Under the pieces are notes generated by a model. That model was not told the origin of the DNA and ran no database searches. It saw only the letters and a list, made by a program, of their open reading frames with translations. DNA of 64,000 nt from Mycolicibacterium hippocampi. GTDB lineage: Bacteria; Actinomycetota; Actinomycetes; Mycobacteriales; Mycobacteriaceae. The stretch is taken from assembly GCF_010723735.1 (NCBI RefSeq), contig NZ_BLLB01000002.1, forward strand, positions 3,844,001-3,908,000. Reading direction: 5' to 3'. Below, piece by piece: positions 57,526-64,000 of this stretch; the stretch's first letter is position 1; every line of letters starts with the position of its first letter. Both the position numbers and the translations under genes were made by a program.

Positions 57526-58098
57526 TCACTCCGGTGTCCGGTCGACCGTCTTTACGGCGCGGGCAAGCAGCCAGGCTCGGCCGTGCGCTTCCTCGCCCGC
57601 GATCACGTCCAGACCGGCGAACGCCCGTCGCAGCTCGCCGGCCCTGGCCCGGAAGGATCCCGGTGATGCTCCGACTTCGCTCAGCGCGCTGACCGCGAGC
57701 AGGCCACCGGGGGCGATCCGGCCGATGATGGCCTGATCCAGGCGCGCATCGCGAAACATGTTGCAGATCAACACGTCTGCAGGACTCCCCGCGGGAAGAC
57801 CGTTGTCGAGGTCGCAGACCTGGAAGTGGCACCGGGCGGTCACCCCACATCGTTCGGCCAGCGCGCGGGCGTGCGAGATCGCCACCGCGGATACGTCACA
57901 GCCCCAGACCGCCATTCCGCGCTGCGCCAGCCACACGGCGGCTCCGCCGGTTCCGCATGCCAGGTCCAGTGCGCAGCCGGTCGTCGGGAACTCGTCCGCG
58001 AACGGCTGGAACACGGCAGGTAGCGCGGGTTCGTCGAGCGTCACCAAGCCGCGGTCGGTGTAGCGCCGGTCCCAGCGGACGCGATCCTCGTCGGACAT
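57526..58098 (-). CDS. Class I SAM-dependent methyltransferase
   Basis: 190 aa from the ATG at 58098; TAACCT (minus strand 58111-58106) lies 7 bases before it. RWDRRYTDRGLVTLDEPALPAVFQPFADEFPTTGCALDLACGTGGAAVWLAQRG contains the SAM motif I (LDLACGTGG), followed by CDVSAVAISHARALAE and ADVLICNMFRDARLDQAIIGRIAPGGLLAVS (motif III). This resembles the tellurite/thiopurine (TehB-like) methyltransferase group. The substrate is unknown. It is followed directly by the acyl-CoA ligase gene. Confidence 0.85.
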   Translation of the reverse strand: MSDEDRVRWDRRYTDRGLVTLDEPALPAVFQPFADEFPTTGCALDLACGTGGAAVWLAQRGMAVWGCDVSAVAISHARALAERCGVTARCHFQVCDLDNGLPAGSPADVLICNMFRDARLDQAIIGRIAPGGLLAVSALSEVGASPGSFRARAGELRRAFAGLDVIAGEEAHGRAWLLARAVKTVDRTPE

Positions 58099-58211
58099 CG
58101 AACCAAGGTTAGGGCTTCCAGGTGAGGGCTCTGCCGCGGCCGGCAGGCGATGACTCCGCCGCGGCGCACGAGTCTGTATGACGAAATGCCCGCAGACGTC
58201 AGGAGAGAGTA

Positions 58212-58850
58212 GTGACCTCGAAAGCCGCAAGTGTGTGGTCGGTCGTGCACGCCGAACGCGCTCAACTGGTTTCCGACCTCCGCACTGTGCGTGCCGAGGC
58301 GTGGTCGACGCCGTCGCTGTGTGCGGGATGGACCGTGCACGACGTCCTCGCTCATGTCCTCGACACGGCGAAGACCTCGAGGACGCGCTTCATTCGCCGG
58401 ATGATTGCCTCGAGGTTCGACTTCGACGGGGACAACGCCGCAGGTGTCGCACGGGAGCGGCGCCCCGATCCAGCCGCCACACTCGACGCCCTGGACGCGG
58501 CCGTCGGACTGACACTCACGCCACCGGCCGCCCGCGCAACTCGGCTGGTGGAGGCCATCGTCCACGGCGAGGACATCCGCAGACCGCTGGGGATCGCTGC
58601 CGCTTACCCGCCTGCCGCAGTGGCGACGGCGCTGGCGTATCAGGCCAGGACCGCTGTTTCGTTCCACGGCGGACGCGAGAGGGTGCAGGGCTTACGCCTC
58701 GTCGCGACGGATACCGGCATCGAGATCGGAGACGGTCCGGAGGTCCGCGGATCCGCCATAGACCTCCTCGTGGTCACCTCCGGGCGCCGGCCGCCGGAGT
58801 GCACGCTCGAGGGCCCTGGTGCCGCCCGTCTGCTCGCAGCGACGCGGTGA
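58212..58850 (+). CDS. Maleylpyruvate isomerase-like (DinB/MDMPI) family protein
   Basis: 212 aa from a GTG preceded by AGGAGAG. WSVVHAERAQLVSDLRTVRAEAWSTPSLCAGWTVHDVLAHVLDTAKTSR carries the four-helix MDMPI motif with the first metal-type His, and RLVEAIVHGEDIRRPLG the HxxD/E ligands. The C-terminal SCP2-like part (GLRLVATDTGIEIGDGPEVRGSAIDLLVVTSGR) completes the TIGR03083 layout. Relatives are mycothiol-dependent maleylpyruvate isomerases and mycothiol S-transferases, so a mycothiol-dependent detoxification role is likely. Confidence 0.85.
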   Translation: MTSKAASVWSVVHAERAQLVSDLRTVRAEAWSTPSLCAGWTVHDVLAHVLDTAKTSRTRFIRRMIASRFDFDGDNAAGVARERRPDPAATLDALDAAVGLTLTPPAARATRLVEAIVHGEDIRRPLGIAAAYPPAAVATALAYQARTAVSFHGGRERVQGLRLVATDTGIEIGDGPEVRGSAIDLLVVTSGRRPPECTLEGPGAARLLAATR

Positions 58851-58872
58851 GCCCTGGTGCCCGGTCGCGTTG

Positions 58873-59820
58873 TCAGCCGATCATGTCGGTGACCGACGGG
58901 CCGACGCGCCACTGCTCCACCACCGGCGTCACCGCGTCCACGAGCAGTGGGAGTTGAGGCGCCATAGCCAGGCACGCAACCGCCGCGAGCAGAGCGGCCG
59001 CCTCCGTGACCCGTAATACTCGCTCGTCCACCGGGCGCAGCCCCAGGCGTCGCGCCGCATCGTTGTAGGCGGCCACCGCCTCGGGTCCTGCCATCGCGAG
59101 GTCGGACTCGACCGGGCCGGTGGTGACGAGTTCGAAGTCGGACCACAGCTCGCCGTCTGTGGTGCAGATCAGGTTGTGGAAAGGCGCGTCGCCGTGGATA
59201 GTCTGCAGGTCAGCCCCAGGGAATGCCTTTGCGGAGGCGGTTCGAGAGGCAAACACCGAAGCAATCAGCGACCATTCCCGTTGGGCCCGTGCATGATCGG
59301 CAGGGCTCAGCAGATCGGGTCGGTGTCCGAGTTCACCGAGCCCGTCGGGGATGTAGTCGTTGAACGGTGTCCAGAAGCCGAGATGGCTGCCGTCGTACCC
59401 GCGCAACGCGGCGTGCAGACGAGCGGTCGCCTCGAAGCGTCGTTCCACGTCGAGCACGGCATCCGGCACCTCCTCGACGAACTCCCAGAACGTCATCGAG
59501 AACCCTTCGCGGCGAACGGGTTCACGCGGAACCAGGGAACTCGGCGCAACCACGGGATGGCCGTGATCGGCCAGCCACCCTGCCACCGCGATCTCCGAGC
59601 GCTGCTGGGCGGTCTGCCGCGCGGGAGATTCGAGGTAGGAGCGCGGCAGGACCGTCGGGACGCGAACCACCACGGGAGCCGGGGCGAGATGGACGATCAC
59701 CGAGAACAGGTCGTAGAGCACCCGGGGTTCGTCCACGGGTAACCCGTAACCGCGGCCGGTTGCCGTCGCGGCTTCCACGGCGCGTGCCGTCCGCGCGGCG
59801 ATCTCGTCGGGAGTCAACAC
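58873..59820 (-). CDS. Aminoglycoside phosphotransferase (APH)-family kinase-like protein
   Basis: 315 aa from a GTG at 59820 (an ATG at 59904 would overlap the divergent NADH dehydrogenase start). The catalytic loop is TIHGDAPFHNLI (HGD-x4-N) and the metal motif is SDFELVT in place of DxD/DFG. VVVRVPTVLPRSYLESPARQTAQQRSEIAVAGWLADHG resembles the N-lobe Lys/Glu region. The family phosphorylates small molecules such as antibiotics, choline or homoserine. The substrate is not known. It is divergent from ndh. Confidence 0.8.
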   Translation of the reverse strand: MLTPDEIAARTARAVEAATATGRGYGLPVDEPRVLYDLFSVIVHLAPAPVVVRVPTVLPRSYLESPARQTAQQRSEIAVAGWLADHGHPVVAPSSLVPREPVRREGFSMTFWEFVEEVPDAVLDVERRFEATARLHAALRGYDGSHLGFWTPFNDYIPDGLGELGHRPDLLSPADHARAQREWSLIASVFASRTASAKAFPGADLQTIHGDAPFHNLICTTDGELWSDFELVTTGPVESDLAMAGPEAVAAYNDAARRLGLRPVDERVLRVTEAAALLAAVACLAMAPQLPLLVDAVTPVVEQWRVGPSVTDMIG

Positions 59821-59902
59821 CGTCCCCAGTCTGACGCCTCCGCCCGGGGTGCGTCGAGCCGATTTCCGCGCACCGTCCGCCACCGGACTACGGTCGGGTG
59901 TC

Positions 59903-61270
59903 ATGACGAACCGCCGCATGAGGGTGCTGATCATCGGGGGCGGCTTCGGTGGTCTCTTCTGTGCGCGGCGGCTGGGCGGCACCGACGTCGACGTGACCCT
60001 GCTCGACCGGGCCGCCGGTCACCTGTTCCAGCCGCTGCTCTACCAGTGCGCCACCGGGACGCTGAGCATCGGCCAGATCAGCCGCCCGCTGCGCGAGCAG
60101 TTCGCCCGACACCGCAACATCACCACACTGCTCGGCGAGGCCATCGAACTCGACGCGGGTTCGCGCCGGGTGACCGCCCGGCGACCCGATGAGACGACCT
60201 TCACCATCGACTACGACGTGCTCGTCGTTGCGGTCGGCATGCAGCAGTCCTACTTCGGCAACGCCCACATCGCACGGTGGGCGCCGGGGATGAAGACCCT
60301 CGATGACGCGCTGAGCATCCGTCAGCGGCTGTTCACCGCGTTCGAGATCGCCGAGACGCTGCCGCCGGGCGCAGCGCGGGACAGCTGGCTCACCTTCGCC
60401 GTCGCCGGCGGTGGTCCCACGGGGGTGGAACTGGCCGGGCAGATCCGGGAGATGGCGACCAGGACGTTGGCCAACGAGTTCCACAGCATCGCCCCCGAGG
60501 ATGCCAGGGTGGTGTTGTTCGACGGCGGAGACCGGGTGCTGAAGACCTTCGCTCCGGACCTTTCCAGCAAGGCCGCCGGCACTCTGCAACGGCTCGGCGT
60601 GGAGTTGTGCCTGGGCGTGCACGTCACCGATGTGGGCCGGGAGGGAGTGACCGTCTCACCGAAGGCCGGCGGCCCGGATGAGGAGTACGCAGCCAGGACC
60701 GTGTTGTGGACCGCCGGGGTCGAAGCGGTGCCCTTTGCACGACACGTCGCCGACGTGGTCGGCGCCGAATCCGACCGCTCCGGTCGGATCCACGTCGAAC
60801 CCGACCTGTCGGTGCCGGGACACCCGGAGATCTTCGTCATCGGCGATCTCGTCGGCCGCGACAAGCTGCCGGGCGTCGCCGAGAACGCGATGCAGGGAGG
60901 GCTGCACGTCGCCGCCTGCATCCGGCGCGAGCTCGAGGGAAAAGCCCGCAGGCCGTACCGCTACCGTGACCTGGGCTCCGCGGCGTACATCAGCCGGGGA
61001 AACGCCCTGTTGCAGATCGGCCCCATCAAGGTTGCCGGCTTCCCGGGCTGGTTGGCGTGGGGGCTGCTGCACATCGCATTTCTCACCGGTGTCAGCAATC
61101 GCATCAGCACCGTCGTCACCTGGTTGGCCACCATCGCGCGCACCAACCGCCGCCACCACCGAGCGTTCATGCTCGGCGACAGCCACACCACCTCCGAGCA
61201 GCGCTACACCTGGGCGACATGTGACGACCATCCGTCCCGGCCACAGCCAGGATCGGAGATCGAGAACTAG
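59903..61270 (+). CDS. Type II NADH dehydrogenase (NDH-2)-like FAD enzyme
   Basis: 455 aa from the ATG at 59903, with TACGGT 8 bases before it. FAD site RVLIIGGGFGGLFCARRLGG; quinone-side QPLLYQCATGTLS; NAD site FAVAGGGPTGVELAGQIREMA; second FAD contact EIFVIGDLVGRDKLPGVAENAMQGGLHVA. The C-terminal helix WLAWGLLHIAFLTGVSNRISTVVTWL fits the membrane-associated segment of NDH-2, which passes electrons from NADH to menaquinone. M. tuberculosis has Ndh and NdhA (Rv0392c); which one this matches is not settled. A Pro-rich exported peptide is encoded right after it. Confidence 0.88.
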   Translation: MTNRRMRVLIIGGGFGGLFCARRLGGTDVDVTLLDRAAGHLFQPLLYQCATGTLSIGQISRPLREQFARHRNITTLLGEAIELDAGSRRVTARRPDETTFTIDYDVLVVAVGMQQSYFGNAHIARWAPGMKTLDDALSIRQRLFTAFEIAETLPPGAARDSWLTFAVAGGGPTGVELAGQIREMATRTLANEFHSIAPEDARVVLFDGGDRVLKTFAPDLSSKAAGTLQRLGVELCLGVHVTDVGREGVTVSPKAGGPDEEYAARTVLWTAGVEAVPFARHVADVVGAESDRSGRIHVEPDLSVPGHPEIFVIGDLVGRDKLPGVAENAMQGGLHVAACIRRELEGKARRPYRYRDLGSAAYISRGNALLQIGPIKVAGFPGWLAWGLLHIAFLTGVSNRISTVVTWLATIARTNRRHHRAFMLGDSHTTSEQRYTWATCDDHPSRPQPGSEIEN

Positions 61271-61288
61271 CGCCGAAGTGCGGCCGTC

Positions 61289-61522
61289 GTGGGCGGACTC
61301 ACCGCCGGCGCCCTCGGTTTCGGCGCCGCCACCGCCACTGCGCAACCCGGCTGGACACCGCCGCCGGTGCCGCCTGCCGGTCCGGACACCGGACAGCCGC
61401 CGGCGTGGGCACCGCCGCAACCAGTGCCGCCGCTGTGGGCCCAGGGCCACCCCCAGGTCTGGGACGAGGGTTGGCAGCAATGGGGCGTGTGGATGAACGG
61501 CGTGTTCATCCCGACGTACTGA
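61289..61522 (+). CDS. Small exported Pro/Trp-rich protein with doubtful start
   Basis: 77 aa if started at the GTG at 61289. The mature part (QPGWTPPPVPPAGPDTGQPPAWAPPQPVPPLW, ending WGVWMNGVFIPTY) is of a type common in mycobacterial secreted proteins. The signal peptide would lack its positive N-region: codons between the ndh stop (TAG at 61268) and the GTG read RRSAAV, which looks like the missing N-region, in the same frame as ndh. So either the start codon has been lost, translation begins at the GTG, or the amber codon is read through. Confidence in expression is modest. Confidence 0.5.
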   Translation: MGGLTAGALGFGAATATAQPGWTPPPVPPAGPDTGQPPAWAPPQPVPPLWAQGHPQVWDEGWQQWGVWMNGVFIPTY

Positions 61523-61536
61523 TCACGTCCGAACGG

Positions 61537-61571
61537 CGACCACCGCAGAACTTCCGGATCTGCGGTGGTCG
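61537..61571. terminator. Bidirectional hairpin terminator
   Basis: CGACCACCGCAGA (61537-61549) and TCTGCGGTGGTCG (61559-61571) pair perfectly over 13 bases with a 9-base loop, in the gap between the convergent Pro-rich gene and the antigen 85 gene. A short T-rich stretch (ctcgtttc) follows on the plus strand. Confidence 0.75.
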
Positions 61572-61585
61572 ACTCGTTTCGGGCC

Positions 61586-62545
61586 TCAGACGCCCAGCGC
61601 GCGCTGGATGTCCGGCTTCATCGCGTTGAGCTGCGAACCCCAATACCCCCAGCCGTGGGTGCCGTTGGCGGGGAAGTTGAAGACGCCGTTGCTGCCACCG
61701 GCCGCCTCGTACCGGCGCTGGAACGCCTGGTTGCTGTCCTGCGTGATGCCCTCGAGCACCTGGCCGGGGATGTCGCCGCCGCCACCGAGGTCACCGGGTC
61801 GGCCGTTACCCGTGTACACCCAGATGCGGGTGCCGTTGGCCACCAACCGGCCCGCCTGCACCGTCGGGTCGTTGCGTTGCCACGCCGGGCCGCCGCCGGG
61901 ACCCCACATCGCGGTGGCGTCGAAGCCGCCTGCGTCACGCATCGCGAAACCGACCAGGGTGGGCCAGATGCCTTCGGACAGGTTGAGGAAACCCGACAGC
62001 GAAGCCGCGTAACGGAATTGGTTCGGGTGGTACGCGGCCAGGATCAGCGCCGAGCTCCCCGACATCGACAGACCGACGACGGCGTTGCCGCTGGGGGAGA
62101 TGCCCTTGTTGGCAGCCAGGTAGGCGGGCAGCTCGGAGGTCAGGAAGGTCTCCCACTGGTAGTTGTAGGTGCCGCCGTTACCGACAGCCGGACGTTGCCA
62201 GTTGGTGTAGAAGCTCGACATGCCGCCGACGGGCATCACCACCGACAGACCCGACTCGAAATAGTTCTCGAACGCCGCGGTCTCGATATCCCAGCCGCTG
62301 TTGTCGTCTCGGGCGCGCAGGCCGTCGAGCAGATACACCGCCTTGGGGCCGCCGCCCTGGAACCTGACGGGGATGTCGCGGCCCATGGCCGCCGACGGCA
62401 CCATCAGTGTCTCCACCGGCAGACCCGGCCGAGAGTAGGCGCCCGCGGTGGCCGGGGTGCCTGCGACGGTGAGCAACCCCGCCAGCAGTAGAGCTGCAAG
62501 CGCGCCGGCCTGCAGCCGACGGCCCAAATTGAGCATGAATTTCAT
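61586..62545 (-). CDS. Antigen 85-type mycolyltransferase
   Basis: 319 aa. Signal peptide of about 36 residues, then mature YSRPGLPVETLMVPSAAMGRDIPVRFQ as in Ag85A/B. Nucleophile Ser162 in GLSMSGSSALILAAYHP, MWGPGG, NDPTVQAGRLVANGTRIWVYTGNG and NFPANGTHGWGYWGSQLNAM (His) complete the active site. The enzyme transfers mycolate between trehalose monomycolates and to arabinogalactan. The region equivalent to the Cys87-Cys92 disulfide of Ag85B reads QRPAVGNGGTYNY without Cys. It may be FbpB- or FbpC-like; the exact paralogue is not assigned. A 240-base promoter region on its right contains CGTCATGTGACG (62699-62710). Confidence 0.92.
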   Translation of the reverse strand: MKFMLNLGRRLQAGALAALLLAGLLTVAGTPATAGAYSRPGLPVETLMVPSAAMGRDIPVRFQGGGPKAVYLLDGLRARDDNSGWDIETAAFENYFESGLSVVMPVGGMSSFYTNWQRPAVGNGGTYNYQWETFLTSELPAYLAANKGISPSGNAVVGLSMSGSSALILAAYHPNQFRYAASLSGFLNLSEGIWPTLVGFAMRDAGGFDATAMWGPGGGPAWQRNDPTVQAGRLVANGTRIWVYTGNGRPGDLGGGGDIPGQVLEGITQDSNQAFQRRYEAAGGSNGVFNFPANGTHGWGYWGSQLNAMKPDIQRALGV

Positions 62546-62786
62546 TTGATTTGTTGCCGTTCTCTCTGGACGCGCACGACAGCGCGTACCTCACGAAAAG
62601 GTCTGCGGTCAGCGCAGGTTCACTGGATCGGATGCCACTGCTTCGCATCCACCGCATCGCGAGCGGCCACCGCAGGAGCGGGGTGCCACCAGTTAGTTCG
62701 TCATGTGACGATTTGCCGTTACGGCGAATCGGCGCCGGGCGGGGCTGGTCACTTCTACGTAAGAATTGCCGCTGCCGCAAGCGCAC

Positions 62787-63152
62787 TCACTGCTGCGCCG
62801 CTCGCCACTTGTCCAGCATGCGGCGGTCCCGTTTGGTGGGCCTGCCGGCGCCGCGGTCCCGGACCGCCAGCGGCACCTGGGGAGTGGCGGCCGGCGCGGG
62901 GGATCGGTCGAGATAGCAGGTCACGGCATCGGCTGCGCCGACCCGCTTCTGGATCACCCGCACCACCTCGACGATGCGCGTCCTGTCGCCCAACCGGGCG
63001 CGCACCTCGTCACCAGGGGATACCGTGGCGGCGGGCTTGGCGGGTCGATCGTTGATCCGCACGTGGCCGCCTCGGCACGCCGCCGCGGCGTCCGGCCTGG
63101 TCTTGGTCAGGCGGACGGCCCACAACCACCGGTCCACGCGGGTCGACTCCAT
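62787..63152 (-). CDS. S4-domain RNA-binding protein (Hsp15-like)
   Basis: 121 aa from the ATG at 63152; ATGs at 63164/63161 are alternatives. TRVDRWLWAVRLTKTRPDAAAACRGGHVRINDRPAKPAATVSPGDEV is the S4 motif of the Hsp15/YlmH-like group, followed by RTRIVEVVRVIQKRVGAADAVTCYLDRSP and a basic tail AGRPTKRDRRMLDKWRAAQQ. Hsp15 binds stalled 50S subunits carrying nascent chains and recycles them. The basic tail fits RNA contact. It is divergent from the ArsR gene. Confidence 0.88.
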   Translation of the reverse strand: MESTRVDRWLWAVRLTKTRPDAAAACRGGHVRINDRPAKPAATVSPGDEVRARLGDRTRIVEVVRVIQKRVGAADAVTCYLDRSPAPAATPQVPLAVRDRGAGRPTKRDRRMLDKWRAAQQ

Positions 63153-63198
63153 GACATCCATCATGGACCGCCACGCGGCCGCGTCACACCGTTGACAG

Positions 63199-63214
63199 GC
63201 AAGCACACACTTGC
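63199..63214. promoter_or_regulatory. Probable ArsR operator
   Basis: GCAAG (63199-63203) and CTTGC (63210-63214) are a perfect inverted repeat with a 6-base spacer, ending 15 bases before the GTG of the arsR gene. It resembles ArsR/SmtB-type sites and would block the promoter. Confidence 0.45.
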
Positions 63215-63229
63215 ATATCGTGGGTTGGC

Positions 63230-63544
63230 GTGGGTGACGTCTTCAAGGCACTGGCCGACCCCACGCGCCGCACCATCCTCGACGAGCTGACAGACCGCAA
63301 CGGGCAGACGCTCTTCGAGATCTGCGCGCGGCTGGCGACCAAGCACGGTCTGGGTTCGTCGCGGCAGGCGGTCTCGCAGCACCTCGACGTCCTGGAGGCG
63401 GCGGGGCTGGTCGAGACGCGTCGCGAGGGCCGCTACAAGTTCCACTACATCAACACCACACCGCTCGAACCGATCGTGGCGCGGTGGCTCGAACAGCCGG
63501 GGAAGGATGACCATGAGAATCAATCTGACAAGCGTGTTCGTTGA
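63230..63544 (+). CDS. ArsR-family transcriptional regulator
   Basis: 104 aa from a GTG. Winged helix-turn-helix: VFKALADPTRRTILDELTDRNGQTLFEICARLATKHGLGSSRQAVSQHLDVLEAAGLVETRREGRYKFHYIN in outline. No metal-binding Cys (such as CxC) is visible, so it belongs to the branch that usually controls a downstream SRPBCC or glyoxalase-type gene rather than the metal sensors. It overlaps the VOC gene by 32 bases and shares its transcript. A palindromic operator candidate lies just upstream. Confidence 0.9.
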   Translation: MGDVFKALADPTRRTILDELTDRNGQTLFEICARLATKHGLGSSRQAVSQHLDVLEAAGLVETRREGRYKFHYINTTPLEPIVARWLEQPGKDDHENQSDKRVR

Positions 63545-63902
63545 CGACCAGGACAAGGCGCTGCGCTTCTACACCGAGACACTCGGGTTTGCGCCGAAGC
63601 ACGACATCCCGATGGGCCAGCACCGTTGGATCACCGTCGTATCCCCGGAGGATCCGGACGGCACCGAACTCGTCCTCGAACCCGATGAACACCCCGCAGC
63701 CAAGCCGTTCAAAGAGGCGCTGATCGCCGACGGCATCCCGTTCACCTCGTTTGCCGTCGCCGACGTGGCCGGAGAGTACGAGCGACTGCAGGGATGCGGG
63801 GTGAACTTCACTCAGGAACCGACGCCCATGGGGCCGGTCACCACCGCCGTGCTCGACGACACCTGCGGCAACCTGATCCAGATCGCGCAACACAACGGCT
63901 GA
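63513..63902 (+). CDS. VOC-superfamily (glyoxalase/bleomycin resistance-like) protein
   Basis: 129 aa from the ATG at 63513; GGGAAGG is at a good distance, while the ATG at 63507 directly abuts it. RINLTSVFVDDQDKALRFYTETLGFAPKHDIPMGQHRWITVVSPEDPDGTELVLEP and TTAVLDDTCGNLIQIAQ are the two beta-alpha-beta3 modules. Usual metal positions hold His (QHRW) and Glu (TELVLEP) and a Gln near the end. Members of this ArsR-linked group are annotated as glyoxalase-like detoxification proteins. The last 98 bases of the window after it hold no gene I can recognise. Confidence 0.88.
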   Translation: MRINLTSVFVDDQDKALRFYTETLGFAPKHDIPMGQHRWITVVSPEDPDGTELVLEPDEHPAAKPFKEALIADGIPFTSFAVADVAGEYERLQGCGVNFTQEPTPMGPVTTAVLDDTCGNLIQIAQHNG

Positions 63903-64000
63903 GGACCGCCCGGCAGGGATGAATCCGCACCAGGTGGGTACTTACGCCTCAGCACGAACACGTCGCTGATGTGGCGGCAACACATCGTGTCTTTACGGTT

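Noticed and set aside
63903..64000. A gene at the right end
   Set aside because: No open frame with a credible start or motif in the last 98 bases.

Overview
The window is high-GC chromosomal DNA from a fast-growing type Mycobacterium (Mycolicibacterium). Several products are strongly mycobacterial: an antigen 85 mycolyltransferase, a mycolic-acid methyltransferase, LdtA (LdtMt1), RipD, CYP124, CYP125, the long AceA2 isocitrate lyase, an LpqH-family lipoprotein, a fatty-acyl-AMP ligase, a PimC-like mannosyltransferase and KstR-type operators. Genes are packed tightly on both strands. No tRNA, rRNA, CRISPR array, IS element, prophage or integrase was seen, and no gene-free stretch exceeds 300 bases; the longest, of about 240-270 bases, lie before the mycolate methyltransferase, before the NlpC gene, before the STAS gene, before the Ser-Asp tail protein and before the antigen 85 gene.

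Layout. 0-5 kb: a cut D-aminoacylase-like amidohydrolase, an exported dienelactone hydrolase, a PimC-like GT4 and two small envelope proteins. 5-9 kb: a leftward operon (67-aa protein, SRPBCC protein, 135-aa protein, CYP124), then the mycolate methyltransferase. 8.6-17 kb: ureohydrolase, thioesterase, threonine dehydratase-like enzyme, DUF7159-type protein, LdtA, LpqH-like lipoprotein, an MmyB-type regulator divergent from a small membrane protein, and CYP125. 17-25.8 kb: a TetR/molybdopterin oxidoreductase pair, then genes around two perfect matches to the KstR (cholesterol regulon) consensus, with a STAS/RsbW-like pair between them. 25.8-31 kb: CinA, hydrolase, small membrane proteins, YaaA, an NlpC/P60 protein. 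31-35.7 kb: a leftward signalling operon (REC-PP2C phosphatase, CHASE3 histidine kinase, Rcp1-like regulator, phosphodiesterase-fold enzyme). 35.9-42.4 kb: an acyltransferase-3 plus SGNH pair, a MenC-like protein without the catalytic residues, and AceA2. 42.5-46.4 kb: a compact Upp-URC4-URC1(-TenA) cluster matching the alternative uracil-degradation (URC) route. 46.5-64 kb: DUF899, Tpx, RipD, FAAL, CPBP protease, exported proteins, hydrolases, acyl-CoA ligase, NDH-2, antigen 85, an S4 protein and an ArsR/VOC pair.

Themes. (1) Sterol or branched-lipid use: CYP124, CYP125, a 20beta-HSD-like SDR and two KstR sites, with AceA2 downstream in C2/C3 metabolism. (2) Envelope building: LdtA, two NlpC/P60 proteins, antigen 85, mycolate methyltransferase, FAAL and a split O-acyltransferase. 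Three peptidoglycan genes share an unusual upstream element that may be an operator or a short divergent peptide. (3) Partner-switch signalling. (4) Pyrimidine degradation. Many genes appear leaderless, with a TANNNT hexamer 6-8 bases before the start codon; this helped choose starts. All family assignments come from reading motifs and from memory of families; no database search was run.
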